Both the position numbers and the translations under genes were made by a program. Below, piece by piece: positions 51,333-60,097 of a DNA stretch of 64,000 bases (positions are counted from its first letter, which is position 1; the number at the start of each line of letters is the position of its first letter). This DNA is from Mucilaginibacter inviolabilis (GTDB taxonomy: Bacteria; Bacteroidota; Bacteroidia; Sphingobacteriales; Sphingobacteriaceae), in NCBI RefSeq assembly GCF_011089895.1, contig NZ_JAANAT010000003.1, positions 310,001-374,000 on the forward strand, read 5' to 3'. The notes beneath the pieces were generated by a model. The model made no database searches. It was not told where the DNA came from and was given only the letters and a program-made list of their open reading frames with translations.

Positions 51333-52781
51333 ATGGTATTTAAGAGACCACAAGGTAGTCGCGACGACAAGCCAAAAAGAACAACAGGCCGGAGCTCAGG
51401 AAGCGACGAAAAACCCAAAAGACCTGCAACCGCAAAAGGCAAAGCCACGCCAAACGGAGAGAAAAAGAAATTCACCAAACCAGAACCCAAAACTTTTCAG
51501 AGCAACAGGTTTAGCGACGATAAGCCCAAAAGCAATTTCAGGGATGGCGCATCATCATCTGGTGAAAGAAAATCTGGCGGAAGATCAAAACCTTATTCAG
51601 GTCGCCCATCAGGTGATAGTTCATCATCGGGCGATAAAAAATCATTTACCCCGCGCAGCAAACCATACTCTGGCAGGCCAACCGGCGGCGACGAAGAAAG
51701 ACCGAAAAGAAGTTTCGGCTCCAATGCAGCAGGTGAAAGAAAGCCTTATTCTGGTCGCCCATCATCTGGTGATGACGAAAGACCAAAAAGAAGTTTTGGC
51801 GGCAGCGCAACCAGCGACAAAAAACCATACTCATCCCCTCGTACCCGCTCAGCTGCAGGTGCCGAAGGTAAACCCAAAAGAAGTTTTAGCGAAGGCGGCG
51901 ACCGTAAGTTTGGCAACAGGCCAACCGAAGGCGGCTTTAAAAAACGCGATGACGCCTCGTTTAAAGATAAACCTTACCGCGATAAACCATCACGTGATCA
52001 GGACGCGCCGGCTAAAACCATGCGCGGCCGTAAAAATCCCGCTGCTCCAAAAGCAAAAGACGATGGTCTTATCCGCCTCAACCGTTATATCTCCAACGCA
52101 GGTATCTGCTCACGCCGTAAGGCTGATGAGCTGATCATTGCCGGTGTTGTTTCGGTGAATGGTGTGGTGGTTGATGAACTGGGCGCCAAGGTTGACCCAA
52201 CAAAAGACGATATCAAATACAACGGCGAAACCCTTCGCCGCGAAAAAATGGTTTATGTATTATTGAATAAACCAAAAGACTATATTACTACTACCGAAGA
52301 TCCGCAGGAACGCCGTACCGTAATGCACCTGGTTGAAAAAGCAACTAAGGAACGCATTTACCCTATCGGTCGTTTAGACAGGAACACTACCGGTTTATTA
52401 TTAATGACCAATGATGGTGAACTGGCCGACAAGCTGTCGCACCCGCGCAGCAACATCAGCAAGTTGTACCAGGTGGAGCTGAGCAAAGCTTTAACCCAGG
52501 GCGATTTAAACAAAATTGGTTTCGGCGTGGAGCTGGAAGACGGTGTGATAAAGCCCGATGCGGTATCATACGTAGCCGGTGGCACAAAAAGAGAAGTAGG
52601 CATACAGATTCACAGCGGTAAAAACCGGGTGGTACGCCGTATTTTTGAAAGCCTGGGTTACGAGGTAGTAAAGCTCGACAGGGTGGTTTATGCCAACCTC
52701 ACCAAGAAAGACCTGCCCCGCGGCAAATGGCGTTTCCTTGACGAGAAAGAAATTATCCAGTTGAAGCATTTGATCAAGTAG
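51333..52781 (+). CDS. RsuA/RluB-family pseudouridine synthase with long repeat-rich N-terminus
   Basis: The 482-residue protein has a C-terminal half that is a standard RluB/RsuA enzyme: S4 RNA-binding domain at about 247-295 (LNRYISNAGICSRRKADELI), catalytic Asp349 in GRLDRNTTGLLL, and the VELEDGVIKPDAV and HSGKNRVVRRIFE motifs. The first 245 residues are low-complexity, basic and repeated (KPYSGRPSGD, RPKRSFG several times), probably disordered and RNA-binding. The repeats keep two frames open, so a 285-codon shadow frame at 51277-52134 is an artefact. The enzyme isomerises a uridine in rRNA, probably 23S. Confidence 0.94.
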   Translation: MVFKRPQGSRDDKPKRTTGRSSGSDEKPKRPATAKGKATPNGEKKKFTKPEPKTFQSNRFSDDKPKSNFRDGASSSGERKSGGRSKPYSGRPSGDSSSSGDKKSFTPRSKPYSGRPTGGDEERPKRSFGSNAAGERKPYSGRPSSGDDERPKRSFGGSATSDKKPYSSPRTRSAAGAEGKPKRSFSEGGDRKFGNRPTEGGFKKRDDASFKDKPYRDKPSRDQDAPAKTMRGRKNPAAPKAKDDGLIRLNRYISNAGICSRRKADELIIAGVVSVNGVVVDELGAKVDPTKDDIKYNGETLRREKMVYVLLNKPKDYITTTEDPQERRTVMHLVEKATKERIYPIGRLDRNTTGLLLMTNDGELADKLSHPRSNISKLYQVELSKALTQGDLNKIGFGVELEDGVIKPDAVSYVAGGTKREVGIQIHSGKNRVVRRIFESLGYEVVKLDRVVYANLTKKDLPRGKWRFLDEKEIIQLKHLIK

Positions 52782-52891
52782 ATATGCGGATTGTTGGACT
52801 ATGGGATTTTGAGACTATAAGATAAAAATCATATAGTCCTACCGTCACAAAGTCCAAAGATCCCATAATCACAAAATCAATATTCAGAAAC

Positions 52892-52921
52892 AAAAACAGG
52901 GCTAAAAATAGCCCTGTTTTT
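52892..52921. terminator. Bidirectional intrinsic terminator after the pseudouridine synthase gene
   Basis: AAAAACAGGGCTA (52892-52904) pairs with TAGCCCTGTTTTT (52909-52921), 13 bp perfect with loop AAAA, with a T-run after it on the plus strand. Confidence 0.85.
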
Positions 52922-52951
52922 GTTTAATATACTTGCTGTTAGTATATTATC

Positions 52952-53093
52952 ACTTTTTAAACCTTTAAAAACCCATCAAAAATTTGTTAAAAAGTGTTAA
53001 AATGGATGGTTTTGATTCAATTTTCGACGGTTTTTGGATCGGTTTTCATCGTTTTTTGAGCAGAAAAGTGTTAAAATAAAAGGTTTAAAAAGT
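52952..53093. repeat. MITE-like element, family D copy 2
   Basis: Perfect 15-bp terminal inverted repeats ACTTTTTAAACCTTT (52952-52966) and AAAGGTTTAAAAAGT (53079-53093) bound a 142-bp AT-rich element. Its 52978-53005 is identical to copy 1. It lies 91 bp upstream of the lactonase gene. The rest of the 52782-53184 gap holds the terminator at 52892 and nothing else I can name. Confidence 0.75.
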
Positions 53094-53184
53094 TTTTGTT
53101 TCATGGGGTGATGTGCATTGGATAGCAGGGCTGTTTTTTTAGCAATTTTATTAACTTGCGCTTCGTAACCCAATTACCTCTCTC

Positions 53185-54321
53185 ATGAAAAAAATCGTAT
53201 TGTTCATTGTCTTGCTATTGCCTTTGCTCACCAATGCACAGAGCAAACAAAGCAAAAAGAAAGGCCCCTCCACTTATGACCTCGTTATTGGCACCTACAC
53301 CACGGGTACAAGTAAGGGTATAGCAGTTTACCGCTTTTATGCCGAAAATGGCAGGCTGGCCTATCTGAGCCAGATTGATAATGTGGTGAACCCTTCCTAT
53401 GTAACCGTAAGTGCCGATAATAAATTTATCTACGCTGTAAATGAGTTGCCCAAAGGCGAAGTAAGCTCTTTTTCATTTGAGGCTAAAACGGGTAAAATGC
53501 AGTTCATCAACAAACAATCATCCCTCGGTGCCGATCCTTGCTACATAGCGGTGGATAAGGCCCGTAAGAATGCGTTTATTGCCAACTACTCCAGCGGGCA
53601 GGTTACGGTAATGCCTATCAACAAAGACGGCTCCCTGGCCAACGGTGTGGAGACGGTAAAAAATGATGGCACAGGTCCTAACAAAGGGCGCCAGGAAGGG
53701 CCTCACGCGCACATGAGTATACTATCGCCCGATGAGAAGTATGTGCTGTACAATGACTTGGGGACTGATAAGATACATATCTACCGTTTCCGTTCTGGTA
53801 AAAACTCCCCTTTAACCGAACCAACATCGGTAAGTGTAACCCCGGGCGACGGTCCGCGGCACCTGGAGTTTTCGCCGGATAAAAAACACGCTTACCTGAT
53901 CACCGAAATGGGGTCAAACGTACATGTGTTTGATTATGATAACGGTAAGCTTAACCAGAAACAAACTATAACCCTGCTTCCGGAAGGTTTCAAGGGCCAA
54001 ACCGCAGGTGCGGCTATCCACATATCGCCCAATGGCAAATTCCTGTACGCCTCTAATCGTTTAGAAACCAACGAAGTTATTGTATACTCGATAAATCAGG
54101 AAACCGGCGAGCTTACTTTTGTACAGCGCCAATCATCAATGGGCAAAAATCCACGTGATTTCGCTATTGATCCAACCGGTAAATTCCTATTGGTAGCTAA
54201 CCAAAACAGTGACAGCATATTTGTATTCCGAATTGATCAAACCACCGGCCGTATATCACCAACCGGCTTTAAACTGGAAATTGGTAACCCGGTATGTTTG
54301 AAGTTTGTACCTGCAGAATAG
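53185..54321 (+). CDS. Secreted lactonase / 6-phosphogluconolactonase-like seven-bladed propeller protein
   Basis: The 378-residue protein has a signal peptide ending LLTNAQ and the PgL-type beta-propeller: TYDLVIGTYTTGTSKGIAVY, FIYAVNELPKGEVSSF, EGPHAHMSILSPDEKYVL, and PRHLEFSPDKKHAYLITEMG. The family is annotated as lactonase, but the secreted form here cannot take part in the cytoplasmic pentose phosphate step unless it acts on other lactones. A long hairpin terminator follows. Confidence 0.9.
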   Translation: MKKIVLFIVLLLPLLTNAQSKQSKKKGPSTYDLVIGTYTTGTSKGIAVYRFYAENGRLAYLSQIDNVVNPSYVTVSADNKFIYAVNELPKGEVSSFSFEAKTGKMQFINKQSSLGADPCYIAVDKARKNAFIANYSSGQVTVMPINKDGSLANGVETVKNDGTGPNKGRQEGPHAHMSILSPDEKYVLYNDLGTDKIHIYRFRSGKNSPLTEPTSVSVTPGDGPRHLEFSPDKKHAYLITEMGSNVHVFDYDNGKLNQKQTITLLPEGFKGQTAGAAIHISPNGKFLYASNRLETNEVIVYSINQETGELTFVQRQSSMGKNPRDFAIDPTGKFLLVANQNSDSIFVFRIDQTTGRISPTGFKLEIGNPVCLKFVPAE

Positions 54322-54452
54322 GGTGAAAGGATAAAGGCGAAAGGTTTATATATCTTTCCCGTAAATAAAAAAGGTAAAGCAGAATGTCTAAATTCTCTTT
54401 ACCTTTTTTGTTGCGAGCCTTTTACTTTTCGCCTTTATCCTTTTACCTTAAA
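54322..54452. terminator. Nested terminator hairpin between convergent genes
   Basis: AAAAAGGTAAAG (54368-54379) pairs with CTTTACCTTTTTT (54397-54409). An outer inverted repeat, AAAGGATAAAGGCGAAA (near 54326-54342) with TTTCGCCTTTATCCTTT (near 54428-54444), encloses it. It would terminate both the lactonase and the lipoprotein gene on the other strand. Confidence 0.75.
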
Positions 54453-54453
54453 G

Positions 54454-54939
54454 TTAGTTGCTTTTTGTGAACGAGTAAATAATATACCCGGTACCACCTG
54501 TACCAATGGCAACTGGTGATTTTAGGGTCATGGTTGAGCCGTCATTGCTGGCTATATCTAAACGGTAACCTTCGGCTACGTTTTTAGCTTTATCGCCCTG
54601 GTACAATTTTTTAAACTGAAATTGCGTGCCTGTGCTGCCACCATTATAAACCGACCAGAATATAGTTTGCGAAGTACCGTTCGATAAAGTATACACACCA
54701 TTACCGCTATTGGTTAGTTTCCAGGTACTGCCGGCAAATGCTTCGGGAGGTGCCTGATCAAATACATTTTGAACAGCATTTTGAACCAGGCCATCATAAC
54801 TTACGTTGTTTAAGGTCCAGGTACCCACAAATTTGCCACGAGATACATTATTAGATACCGTGTTTTTTGGCCCGGAGCAAGCTGATAAAACAAGAATAAC
54901 GGATAAGATTGCGATTGAGGTTTGAAATATCTTTTTCAT
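54454..54939 (-). CDS. Lipocalin-like lipoprotein, unknown function
   Basis: The 161-residue product (ATG at 54939) has a lipoprotein signal with lipobox LSAC and a mature domain of small beta strands starting GKFVGTWTLNNVSYDG and ending YIIYSFTKSN. The WTL-type start is the pattern of lipocalin-like domains in Bacteroidota lipoproteins. The longer frame from 54981 gives an unlikely N-terminus. Function is unknown. Confidence 0.8.
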   Translation of the reverse strand: MKKIFQTSIAILSVILVLSACSGPKNTVSNNVSRGKFVGTWTLNNVSYDGLVQNAVQNVFDQAPPEAFAGSTWKLTNSGNGVYTLSNGTSQTIFWSVYNGGSTGTQFQFKKLYQGDKAKNVAEGYRLDIASNDGSTMTLKSPVAIGTGGTGYIIYSFTKSN

Positions 54940-54987
54940 GATTGGGGTTATTTTATGGCATAAGAGCATAAATCCTGCCAAACATAG

Positions 54988-55155
54988 CTAAACTCCACAG
55001 TTTTTTGGTTTGAGCTTTTTTTGTATTTCGTTTAAGCGTTTATTGATGGCTTGCGCTACCCGATCTGCTTCTTTAATGTGTGTAAGGCTATTGGCAAATT
55101 GCTGATCGTTGTTTTTGGAAAATACCGAGCGGCTTAAATATATTACTGTTTTCAT
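54988..55155 (-). CDS. Small hypothetical protein of 55 residues
   Basis: A short frame starts at the ATG at 55155 and stops at TAG (54988-54990). The product begins MKTVIYLSRSVFSKNNDQQF and continues as an amphipathic, charged helix (EADRVAQAINKRLNEIQKKL). A clear Shine-Dalgarno AGGAG lies about 5 nt before the ATG, which is rare in this genome. It is 48 bp upstream of the lipoprotein gene on the same strand, so they may be co-transcribed. I recognise no family. Confidence 0.6.
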   Translation of the reverse strand: MKTVIYLSRSVFSKNNDQQFANSLTHIKEADRVAQAINKRLNEIQKKLKPKNCGV

Positions 55156-55231
55156 GGTTACTCCTAAAAGTTTTGGTATACGAACTTTTAAACGGAATGT
55201 TACGCTTGGGTTAACCTAAAAACAATTATTC

Positions 55232-55819
55232 TTAAAGTCTGCTGGTTGAGTTTAAAAAACTGATGAGCTTATCCATGGCTTTGGCACGGTGGCTTATTCT
55301 GTTTTTTTCTTCCAGGCTGATCTCAGCAAAAGTTACATTATAACCATCCGGCTCAAATATGGGGTTGTAGCCAAACGGATCATTGCCACTTGGTTCAGTG
55401 CGGATACTGCCTTCAACGGTTCCGTCAAAAAAATGCTCCTCACCGTTCCAAATCAAAGATATTGTGGTGCGGAAACGCGCTTTACGGTTGGTTTCGCCGG
55501 CTAAATTTTGCAACACTTTATTAATGTTTGCCATTTGGTTGCCATGCTCGCCGGCATAACGTGCCGAGTAAACGCCGGGTTCGCCATTTAGGGCGTCTAT
55601 CTCCAGGCCGCTATCGTCGCCAAAACAATTCAGTTTATATTTCTGGTAGATGTAATGGCTTTTTATAGACGCATTTTCGCGGAAGGTAGTGCCGGTTTCT
55701 TCAATATCATCGGTGCAGCCTATATCATCAAGGCTCAATAGCTCAAATTGGCCTTTTATTTTGGCTGATACCTCTTCCAGCTTATGACGGTTATTGGTTG
55801 CAAATACTAACTGCTGCAT
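55232..55819 (-). CDS. rdgB: Non-canonical purine NTP pyrophosphatase RdgB/HAM1
   Basis: The 195-residue enzyme has the family motifs LVFATNNRHKLEEV at the N-terminus, ETGTTFRENASIKSHY, NCFGDDSGLEIDALNGEPGV and YSARYAGEHG, and HRAKAMDKL at the C-terminus. It hydrolyses dITP/XTP to monophosphates to clean the nucleotide pool. A conserved hypothetical gene lies upstream on the same strand, 72 bp away. Confidence 0.96.
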   Translation of the reverse strand: MQQLVFATNNRHKLEEVSAKIKGQFELLSLDDIGCTDDIEETGTTFRENASIKSHYIYQKYKLNCFGDDSGLEIDALNGEPGVYSARYAGEHGNQMANINKVLQNLAGETNRKARFRTTISLIWNGEEHFFDGTVEGSIRTEPSGNDPFGYNPIFEPDGYNVTFAEISLEEKNRISHRAKAMDKLISFLNSTSRL

Positions 55820-55891
55820 TTTTTTGTGGGATGTAGGGATTAAAGAAGTAAGGATTTTTGGACGAAGGACTTTATATTGTGAACTATCAGC

Positions 55892-56518
55892 TTAAAATAC
55901 TTTCATCAGCTCCCAGAAAACTTTCTTGTTGTCGACACTATTCATCATCTCATCAAAGCTGAAACTGTACAGCGCTGTACGTGCCCCTGATGTTTTAGGC
56001 GTGTTCAGAGCGAGCGAAGTCATACCCTGAGGTATAGAGCCGTTGCCCAGCAGCAACAATTTTACAGGTTTAAAAAATGCTGCCAATTGTGCAATTGTTG
56101 TAGTGCTGTATTTGGCCATATTGAGTATAACAACATCATCCAATTCAAACTCCTTGCGTTTCAATATATTTTGTAGGGCAGCCAGGTGGGCGTCGGCAAT
56201 AAACTCCTGATTGGGATAGTGAACCAGGATTAAAAAGTTTTTTAAGTTTTTACCCAGATAATTAAATGCAGGCTCCGGCGTTTTTACCTCAGGCTTAGTT
56301 GCTTGAGGTGCAATTTCAATAGGCTGCGTTTTTATTTCAGGTTCAGATATTTCGGGTTTAAACTCTTCAATGATAGGAGGAGGTGTTTCTCGTTCTTCGT
56401 AAAAAGCTTTATCTGTATTTAAGAGATAAAGTTCATCCTGTAATATAAAACGCAGGGCAACCGGGTTTTCGACTTTCACTTTAACAAATTTTAACCAAAA
56501 GTAGTTAAATGGTTTCAA
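55892..56518 (-). CDS. Conserved-looking hypothetical protein with Pro/Glu-rich linker
   Basis: The 208-residue protein has an N-terminal helix-rich stretch, a Pro/Glu/Lys-rich linker at about 43-85 (PPPIIEEFKPEISEPEIKTQ) and a C-terminal alpha/beta domain (NFLILVHYPNQEFIADAHLA; LDDVVILNMAKYSTTTIAQL; PVKLLLLGNGSIPQGM) that could be Rossmann-like. I do not recognise the family. It is upstream of rdgB on the same strand. Confidence 0.75.
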   Translation of the reverse strand: MKPFNYFWLKFVKVKVENPVALRFILQDELYLLNTDKAFYEERETPPPIIEEFKPEISEPEIKTQPIEIAPQATKPEVKTPEPAFNYLGKNLKNFLILVHYPNQEFIADAHLAALQNILKRKEFELDDVVILNMAKYSTTTIAQLAAFFKPVKLLLLGNGSIPQGMTSLALNTPKTSGARTALYSFSFDEMMNSVDNKKVFWELMKVF

Positions 56519-56659
56519 GCTTTATAGCCATATTAGCGCAATTATAGGCGCTTATATTTAATTGCCATTTTTTGTTCAGTCATAATTAATAAATTTTACC
56601 GAAATTCGAAGTTTTTAACGGACTATTGATCCGTATTATTTAGAGTATAAGTGCATTAC

Positions 56660-58102
56660 ATGAGAAAGTTAGGGATATTCATTTTAAGTTTTGTTTTGAT
56701 CATATCAGTTGCCCATGCGCAAACCAAAGTTGATTCAACTGCAAAAAAAACAGCAAAGGCCGATTCAACAGTGGTGCCGTCGGGCCCAAAGCATACTTTA
56801 GATAAAATTGCGGCCATTGTAGGTAACGCACCCATATTACAATCAGACATTGAACTATCATACGCTCAATTCCTTGTTCAGGGTAACCAGCCAGATCCAG
56901 GCGTAAAATGCCGTATCCTGCAATCGTTATTAACCCAAAAACTATTGGCACAACAGGCCGCAATTGATAGTATTGAGGTAAAGGAAGATGAGGTTGATAA
57001 CAATGTTGACCGCCGTATGCGCGAAATGACCCAAAGGGCCGGCGGGCAGGAAAAGCTGGAAGCATTCCTGGGTAAATCTGTTATTCAATACAAAGACGAG
57101 ATTCGCCCCGATCTGAAAGAACAAATGGTTGCGCAGAAAATGCAGCAGCACATTACCGAAAAGTTGAATGTAACCCCGCAGGATGTTAAAACCTACTACG
57201 ATAAGATCCCGAAGGATAGTTTACCTTCCTTCAATAAAGAAGTAGAAGTTGGCGAGATTGTATTTCAGCCGAAACTGAATAAAGAAGAAAAGGAACTGTA
57301 TAGGGAAAAAGCAGAAGAACTACGCCAGCGTATTAAAAAAGGTGAAGACTTTGGAACGCTTGCCCGTTTATACTCGCAGGATCCGGGCTCAGCACCTGAC
57401 GGTGGCGACCTGGGCTTTGCCGACCGTACCACCTTTGTGAAAGAATTTACAGCAAATGCCTTCAGACTTAAAGCTGGTGAAATATCGCCTGTGTTTGAAA
57501 CCGATTTCGGCTTTCACTTTTTACAGGTGATTGAGCGCAGGGGTGAGCAGGTACATGTTCGGCATATATTAATAGCTCCGGTAATTACCCAGGCCAGTTT
57601 AGAAAGAGCGAAAGTAAAGGCAGATAGTATCTATAACCTGATGGTGACCAATAAAAAGATCGACTTTTCGAGCGCAGCTGCTTATTATTCTGATAATAAG
57701 GATACCAAATACAATGGCGGTATGATGCTGAATGCAGAAAACGTTCAAAACCGAACTACCTTTATTCCTACGGATAAACTTGACCCTAAGGTAGCCCTTA
57801 CGGTTGATACTATGAAAATTGGCAGCATATCAAAGCCTGATGTGTTTACTGGAGCCGATGGTAAAAAAACATATAAGATATTATATCTTAAGTCGGCAAC
57901 AAATGCGCATAAAGCTAACCTGGAACAGGATTTTCCTAAATTAAAGGATATGGCTTATGAGGATAAAACCAACCGTGCAGTAACCCAGTGGTTTGAAAAA
58001 CGCAGGAAAGAAACTTTTATTAAGATTGATCAGCAATACCAATCCTGCGACATCCTGAAAAAGTGGATTACCCCACCAACAACTACCGCGCAAGCTAAAT
58101 AA
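56660..58102 (+). CDS. SurA-like periplasmic peptidyl-prolyl isomerase with two parvulin domains
   Basis: The protein of 480 residues (ATG at 56660; GTG at 56651 also possible) has a signal peptide ending VAHAQ, an N-terminal chaperone-like region (KIAAIVGNAPILQSDIELSY), one complete parvulin domain at about 195-300 (FGTLARLYSQDPGSAPDGGD, GFHFLQVIERRGEQVHVRHI) and a second, more diverged one (RHILIAPVITQASLERAK, DFSSAAAYYSDNKDTKYNGG). It assists outer-membrane protein folding, as SurA does. It is 10 bp upstream of the MoxR gene. Confidence 0.93.
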   Translation: MRKLGIFILSFVLIISVAHAQTKVDSTAKKTAKADSTVVPSGPKHTLDKIAAIVGNAPILQSDIELSYAQFLVQGNQPDPGVKCRILQSLLTQKLLAQQAAIDSIEVKEDEVDNNVDRRMREMTQRAGGQEKLEAFLGKSVIQYKDEIRPDLKEQMVAQKMQQHITEKLNVTPQDVKTYYDKIPKDSLPSFNKEVEVGEIVFQPKLNKEEKELYREKAEELRQRIKKGEDFGTLARLYSQDPGSAPDGGDLGFADRTTFVKEFTANAFRLKAGEISPVFETDFGFHFLQVIERRGEQVHVRHILIAPVITQASLERAKVKADSIYNLMVTNKKIDFSSAAAYYSDNKDTKYNGGMMLNAENVQNRTTFIPTDKLDPKVALTVDTMKIGSISKPDVFTGADGKKTYKILYLKSATNAHKANLEQDFPKLKDMAYEDKTNRAVTQWFEKRRKETFIKIDQQYQSCDILKKWITPPTTTAQAK

Positions 58103-58112
58103 AATTAACAAT

Positions 58113-59075
58113 ATGCAACACCGATCTGACGTGGAAGCTGCCGATGCTTTAAGGCAGGCATATCAGCAAATACGCTCCGAAATAGGTAAAGTTATCATCG
58201 GGCAGGATGAAGTGGTAAAATTTGTACTGGTATCCATCTTCAGCAACGGTCATTGTTTGCTGGTTGGGGTACCTGGACTTGCCAAAACCCTGTTGGTACA
58301 AACTATAGCCAGGGTGCTTGATCTTGATTTTAAACGTATACAATTTACGCCCGATCTGATGCCGTCAGACATCATCGGATCTGAAATACTGGGCGAAGAC
58401 CGTAATTTTAAATTTATACCCGGTCCGGTTTTCTCTAATATTATCCTGGCCGACGAAATCAACCGCACACCGCCAAAAACGCAGGCGGCCCTTTTAGAGG
58501 CCATGCAGGAGAAAGCGGTTACTGCCGCCGGTGTTACTCATAAGCTTGCCCAGCCATTTTTTGTACTGGCTACACAAAACCCTATTGAGCAGGAAGGTAC
58601 CTATCCACTGCCCGAGGCACAACTTGACCGCTTTATGTTTAGTGTTGCGCTAAACTACCCCTCTTTTCAGGAAGAGCTGCAGGTGGTTAAAAACACAACG
58701 AGTACGATACAAACAGAGGTTAATAAAATACTGAATGCCTCTCAGATCACTTATTTTCAGCAATTGGTACGTAATATACCAGTAACCGACCATGTACTGG
58801 AGTATGCCGTTAAACTGGTATCCAAAACCAGGCCTAATGGTGAGTTTGCCACCCCGCAGATCAATCGTTTACTAAGTTGGGGTGCCGGGCCAAGGGCATC
58901 GCAATTCCTCATCCTGGGCGCTAAATGCCATGCTGTGATCAATGGTAAGTATTCGCCCGATATTGAGGATGTACAAGCTATCGCCAAGCCTATTTTAAGT
59001 CACCGTATTGTGCGCAGCTACCATGCCGAGGCCGAAGGGCTATCGGCCGCTGATATTATTCAACAGCTGTTTTAA
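58113..59075 (+). CDS. MoxR-family AAA+ ATPase
   Basis: The 320-residue protein has Walker A GVPGLAKT (about residues 52-59), Walker B IILADEINR, sensor 1 LATQNPIEQEG, and a C-terminal lid domain. MoxR ATPases act as metal-insertion or maturation chaperones, usually beside DUF58 and vWA genes; none follows here before a hairpin terminator. The gene starts 10 bp after the SurA-like gene, which suggests co-transcription. Confidence 0.94.
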   Translation: MQHRSDVEAADALRQAYQQIRSEIGKVIIGQDEVVKFVLVSIFSNGHCLLVGVPGLAKTLLVQTIARVLDLDFKRIQFTPDLMPSDIIGSEILGEDRNFKFIPGPVFSNIILADEINRTPPKTQAALLEAMQEKAVTAAGVTHKLAQPFFVLATQNPIEQEGTYPLPEAQLDRFMFSVALNYPSFQEELQVVKNTTSTIQTEVNKILNASQITYFQQLVRNIPVTDHVLEYAVKLVSKTRPNGEFATPQINRLLSWGAGPRASQFLILGAKCHAVINGKYSPDIEDVQAIAKPILSHRIVRSYHAEAEGLSAADIIQQLF

Positions 59076-59082
59076 GAAAGGG

Positions 59083-59168
59083 AATTTGTCATCCTGAGGA
59101 ACGAAGGATCTATTCGTAAATATACATAGCGCTTAATAGATGCTTCACTACGTTCAGCATGACAAATA
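59083..59168. repeat. GTCATCCTGAGGAACGAAGG intergenic repeat
   Basis: An element starting AATTTGTCATCCTGAGGAAC and ending CAGCATGACAAAT forms an imperfect hairpin (ATTTGTCAT / ATGACAAAT). I recall near-identical repeats from other Bacteroidota genomes. No coding capacity. Confidence 0.6.
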
Positions 59169-59180
59169 TTAATATAAAAC

Positions 59181-59215
59181 AAAAAGGGAGCAGTTCTCAG
59201 AACTGCTCCCTTTTT
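59181..59215. terminator. Strong bidirectional intrinsic terminator
   Basis: AAAAAGGGAGCAGTTCT (59181-59197) pairs perfectly with AGAACTGCTCCCTTTTT (59199-59215), 17 bp with a one-base nominal loop. It serves the convergent MoxR gene (plus) and the NTF2-like gene (minus). Confidence 0.88.
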
Positions 59216-59233
59216 GTTTGGGTATAAAAATCC

Positions 59234-60097
59234 TTATTCGTTTTCAATGGCAGAGAATACCTCCAGCAGGATATCCCATTTTTTTGTTTTATCAAGCTCC
59301 CAGATACGTACATAGTTATAGTTACTTACCACATTGCCTTTAGTTATACGGGCATGACCATAAGTGTAAGCCAGATCGTTACTGGCAGCGCGACCGCCGT
59401 CTGTAGTTTCGGCAGTGATGCTGATAGCCTGGTTGTTAATGAATTTCATAATCACATCCGGACCTGTCATTGAATCGAAACCAGGGAAATAATAGCGGGC
59501 TTCAGGGCTTAAAAACTCTTTGTAGCTAGCTAATGCTGATATAGTTAATGAGTGATTAAATATTTTATCGGTGTTTACGATAATGCTTTTTGCGGTGAAA
59601 GGATCTTTGCTGGGCGCTGAACGGGTTGCAGTAGGCTCTTTAAAATCTGTCACTTCTTCTTGTTCAGGTTCAGGGTGCTGTATGCCCAGGTCTATCAGTA
59701 GCTTTAGTTTACCTTCCGAGTCAGAACGCCAAACGGAAACATAGTCACCAAAAACTTTGTCGTCATCACTTTTACCGTTAGTATAGATATAAGGGCCGGC
59801 AGTAAAGGCCAAATCACCATTTGCTGATATGCGGCCAAATTTAGGTATCCAGCTTAGCTTACCTGCTTGTTTGTCAATATTAGAGTAAAAATCAGTGATC
59901 TTAACGGCATTAGGCTTAAAAACAATGCCTTCCGGATCTGCAAAGGCTAAAAAGCCATCTTTTATGCCTTTACGCTCTACTAATTTATTAAAAGCTTCTT
60001 CGGCACTAACTACCTTATTTACTTGTGCGGGAGCAGTTTGCGCAAAGGCAAATGCACTGTAACCAATAAATGTAGCAGCTAATATTATTTTCTTCAT
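59234..60097 (-). CDS. Exported NTF2/SnoaL-like (DUF4440-type) protein
   Basis: The 287-residue protein (ATG at 60097; another at 60103) has a signal peptide ending FAFAQ. The mature part looks like two SnoaL/NTF2-type halves: EEAFNKLVERKGIKDGFLAF with DLAFTAGPYIYTN in the first and FNHSLTISALASYKEFLSPE with LAYTYGHARITKGNVVSNYN in the second. The ligand is unknown. Confidence 0.82.
   Translation of the reverse strand: MKKIILAATFIGYSAFAFAQTAPAQVNKVVSAEEAFNKLVERKGIKDGFLAFADPEGIVFKPNAVKITDFYSNIDKQAGKLSWIPKFGRISANGDLAFTAGPYIYTNGKSDDDKVFGDYVSVWRSDSEGKLKLLIDLGIQHPEPEQEEVTDFKEPTATRSAPSKDPFTAKSIIVNTDKIFNHSLTISALASYKEFLSPEARYYFPGFDSMTGPDVIMKFINNQAISITAETTDGGRAASNDLAYTYGHARITKGNVVSNYNYVRIWELDKTKKWDILLEVFSAIENE

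Noticed and set aside
51277..52134. 285-codon frame overlapping the pseudouridine synthase gene
   Set aside because: It is a shadow frame kept open by the repetitive, basic N-terminus; the other frame leads into a complete RsuA/RluB domain and has a good promoter.
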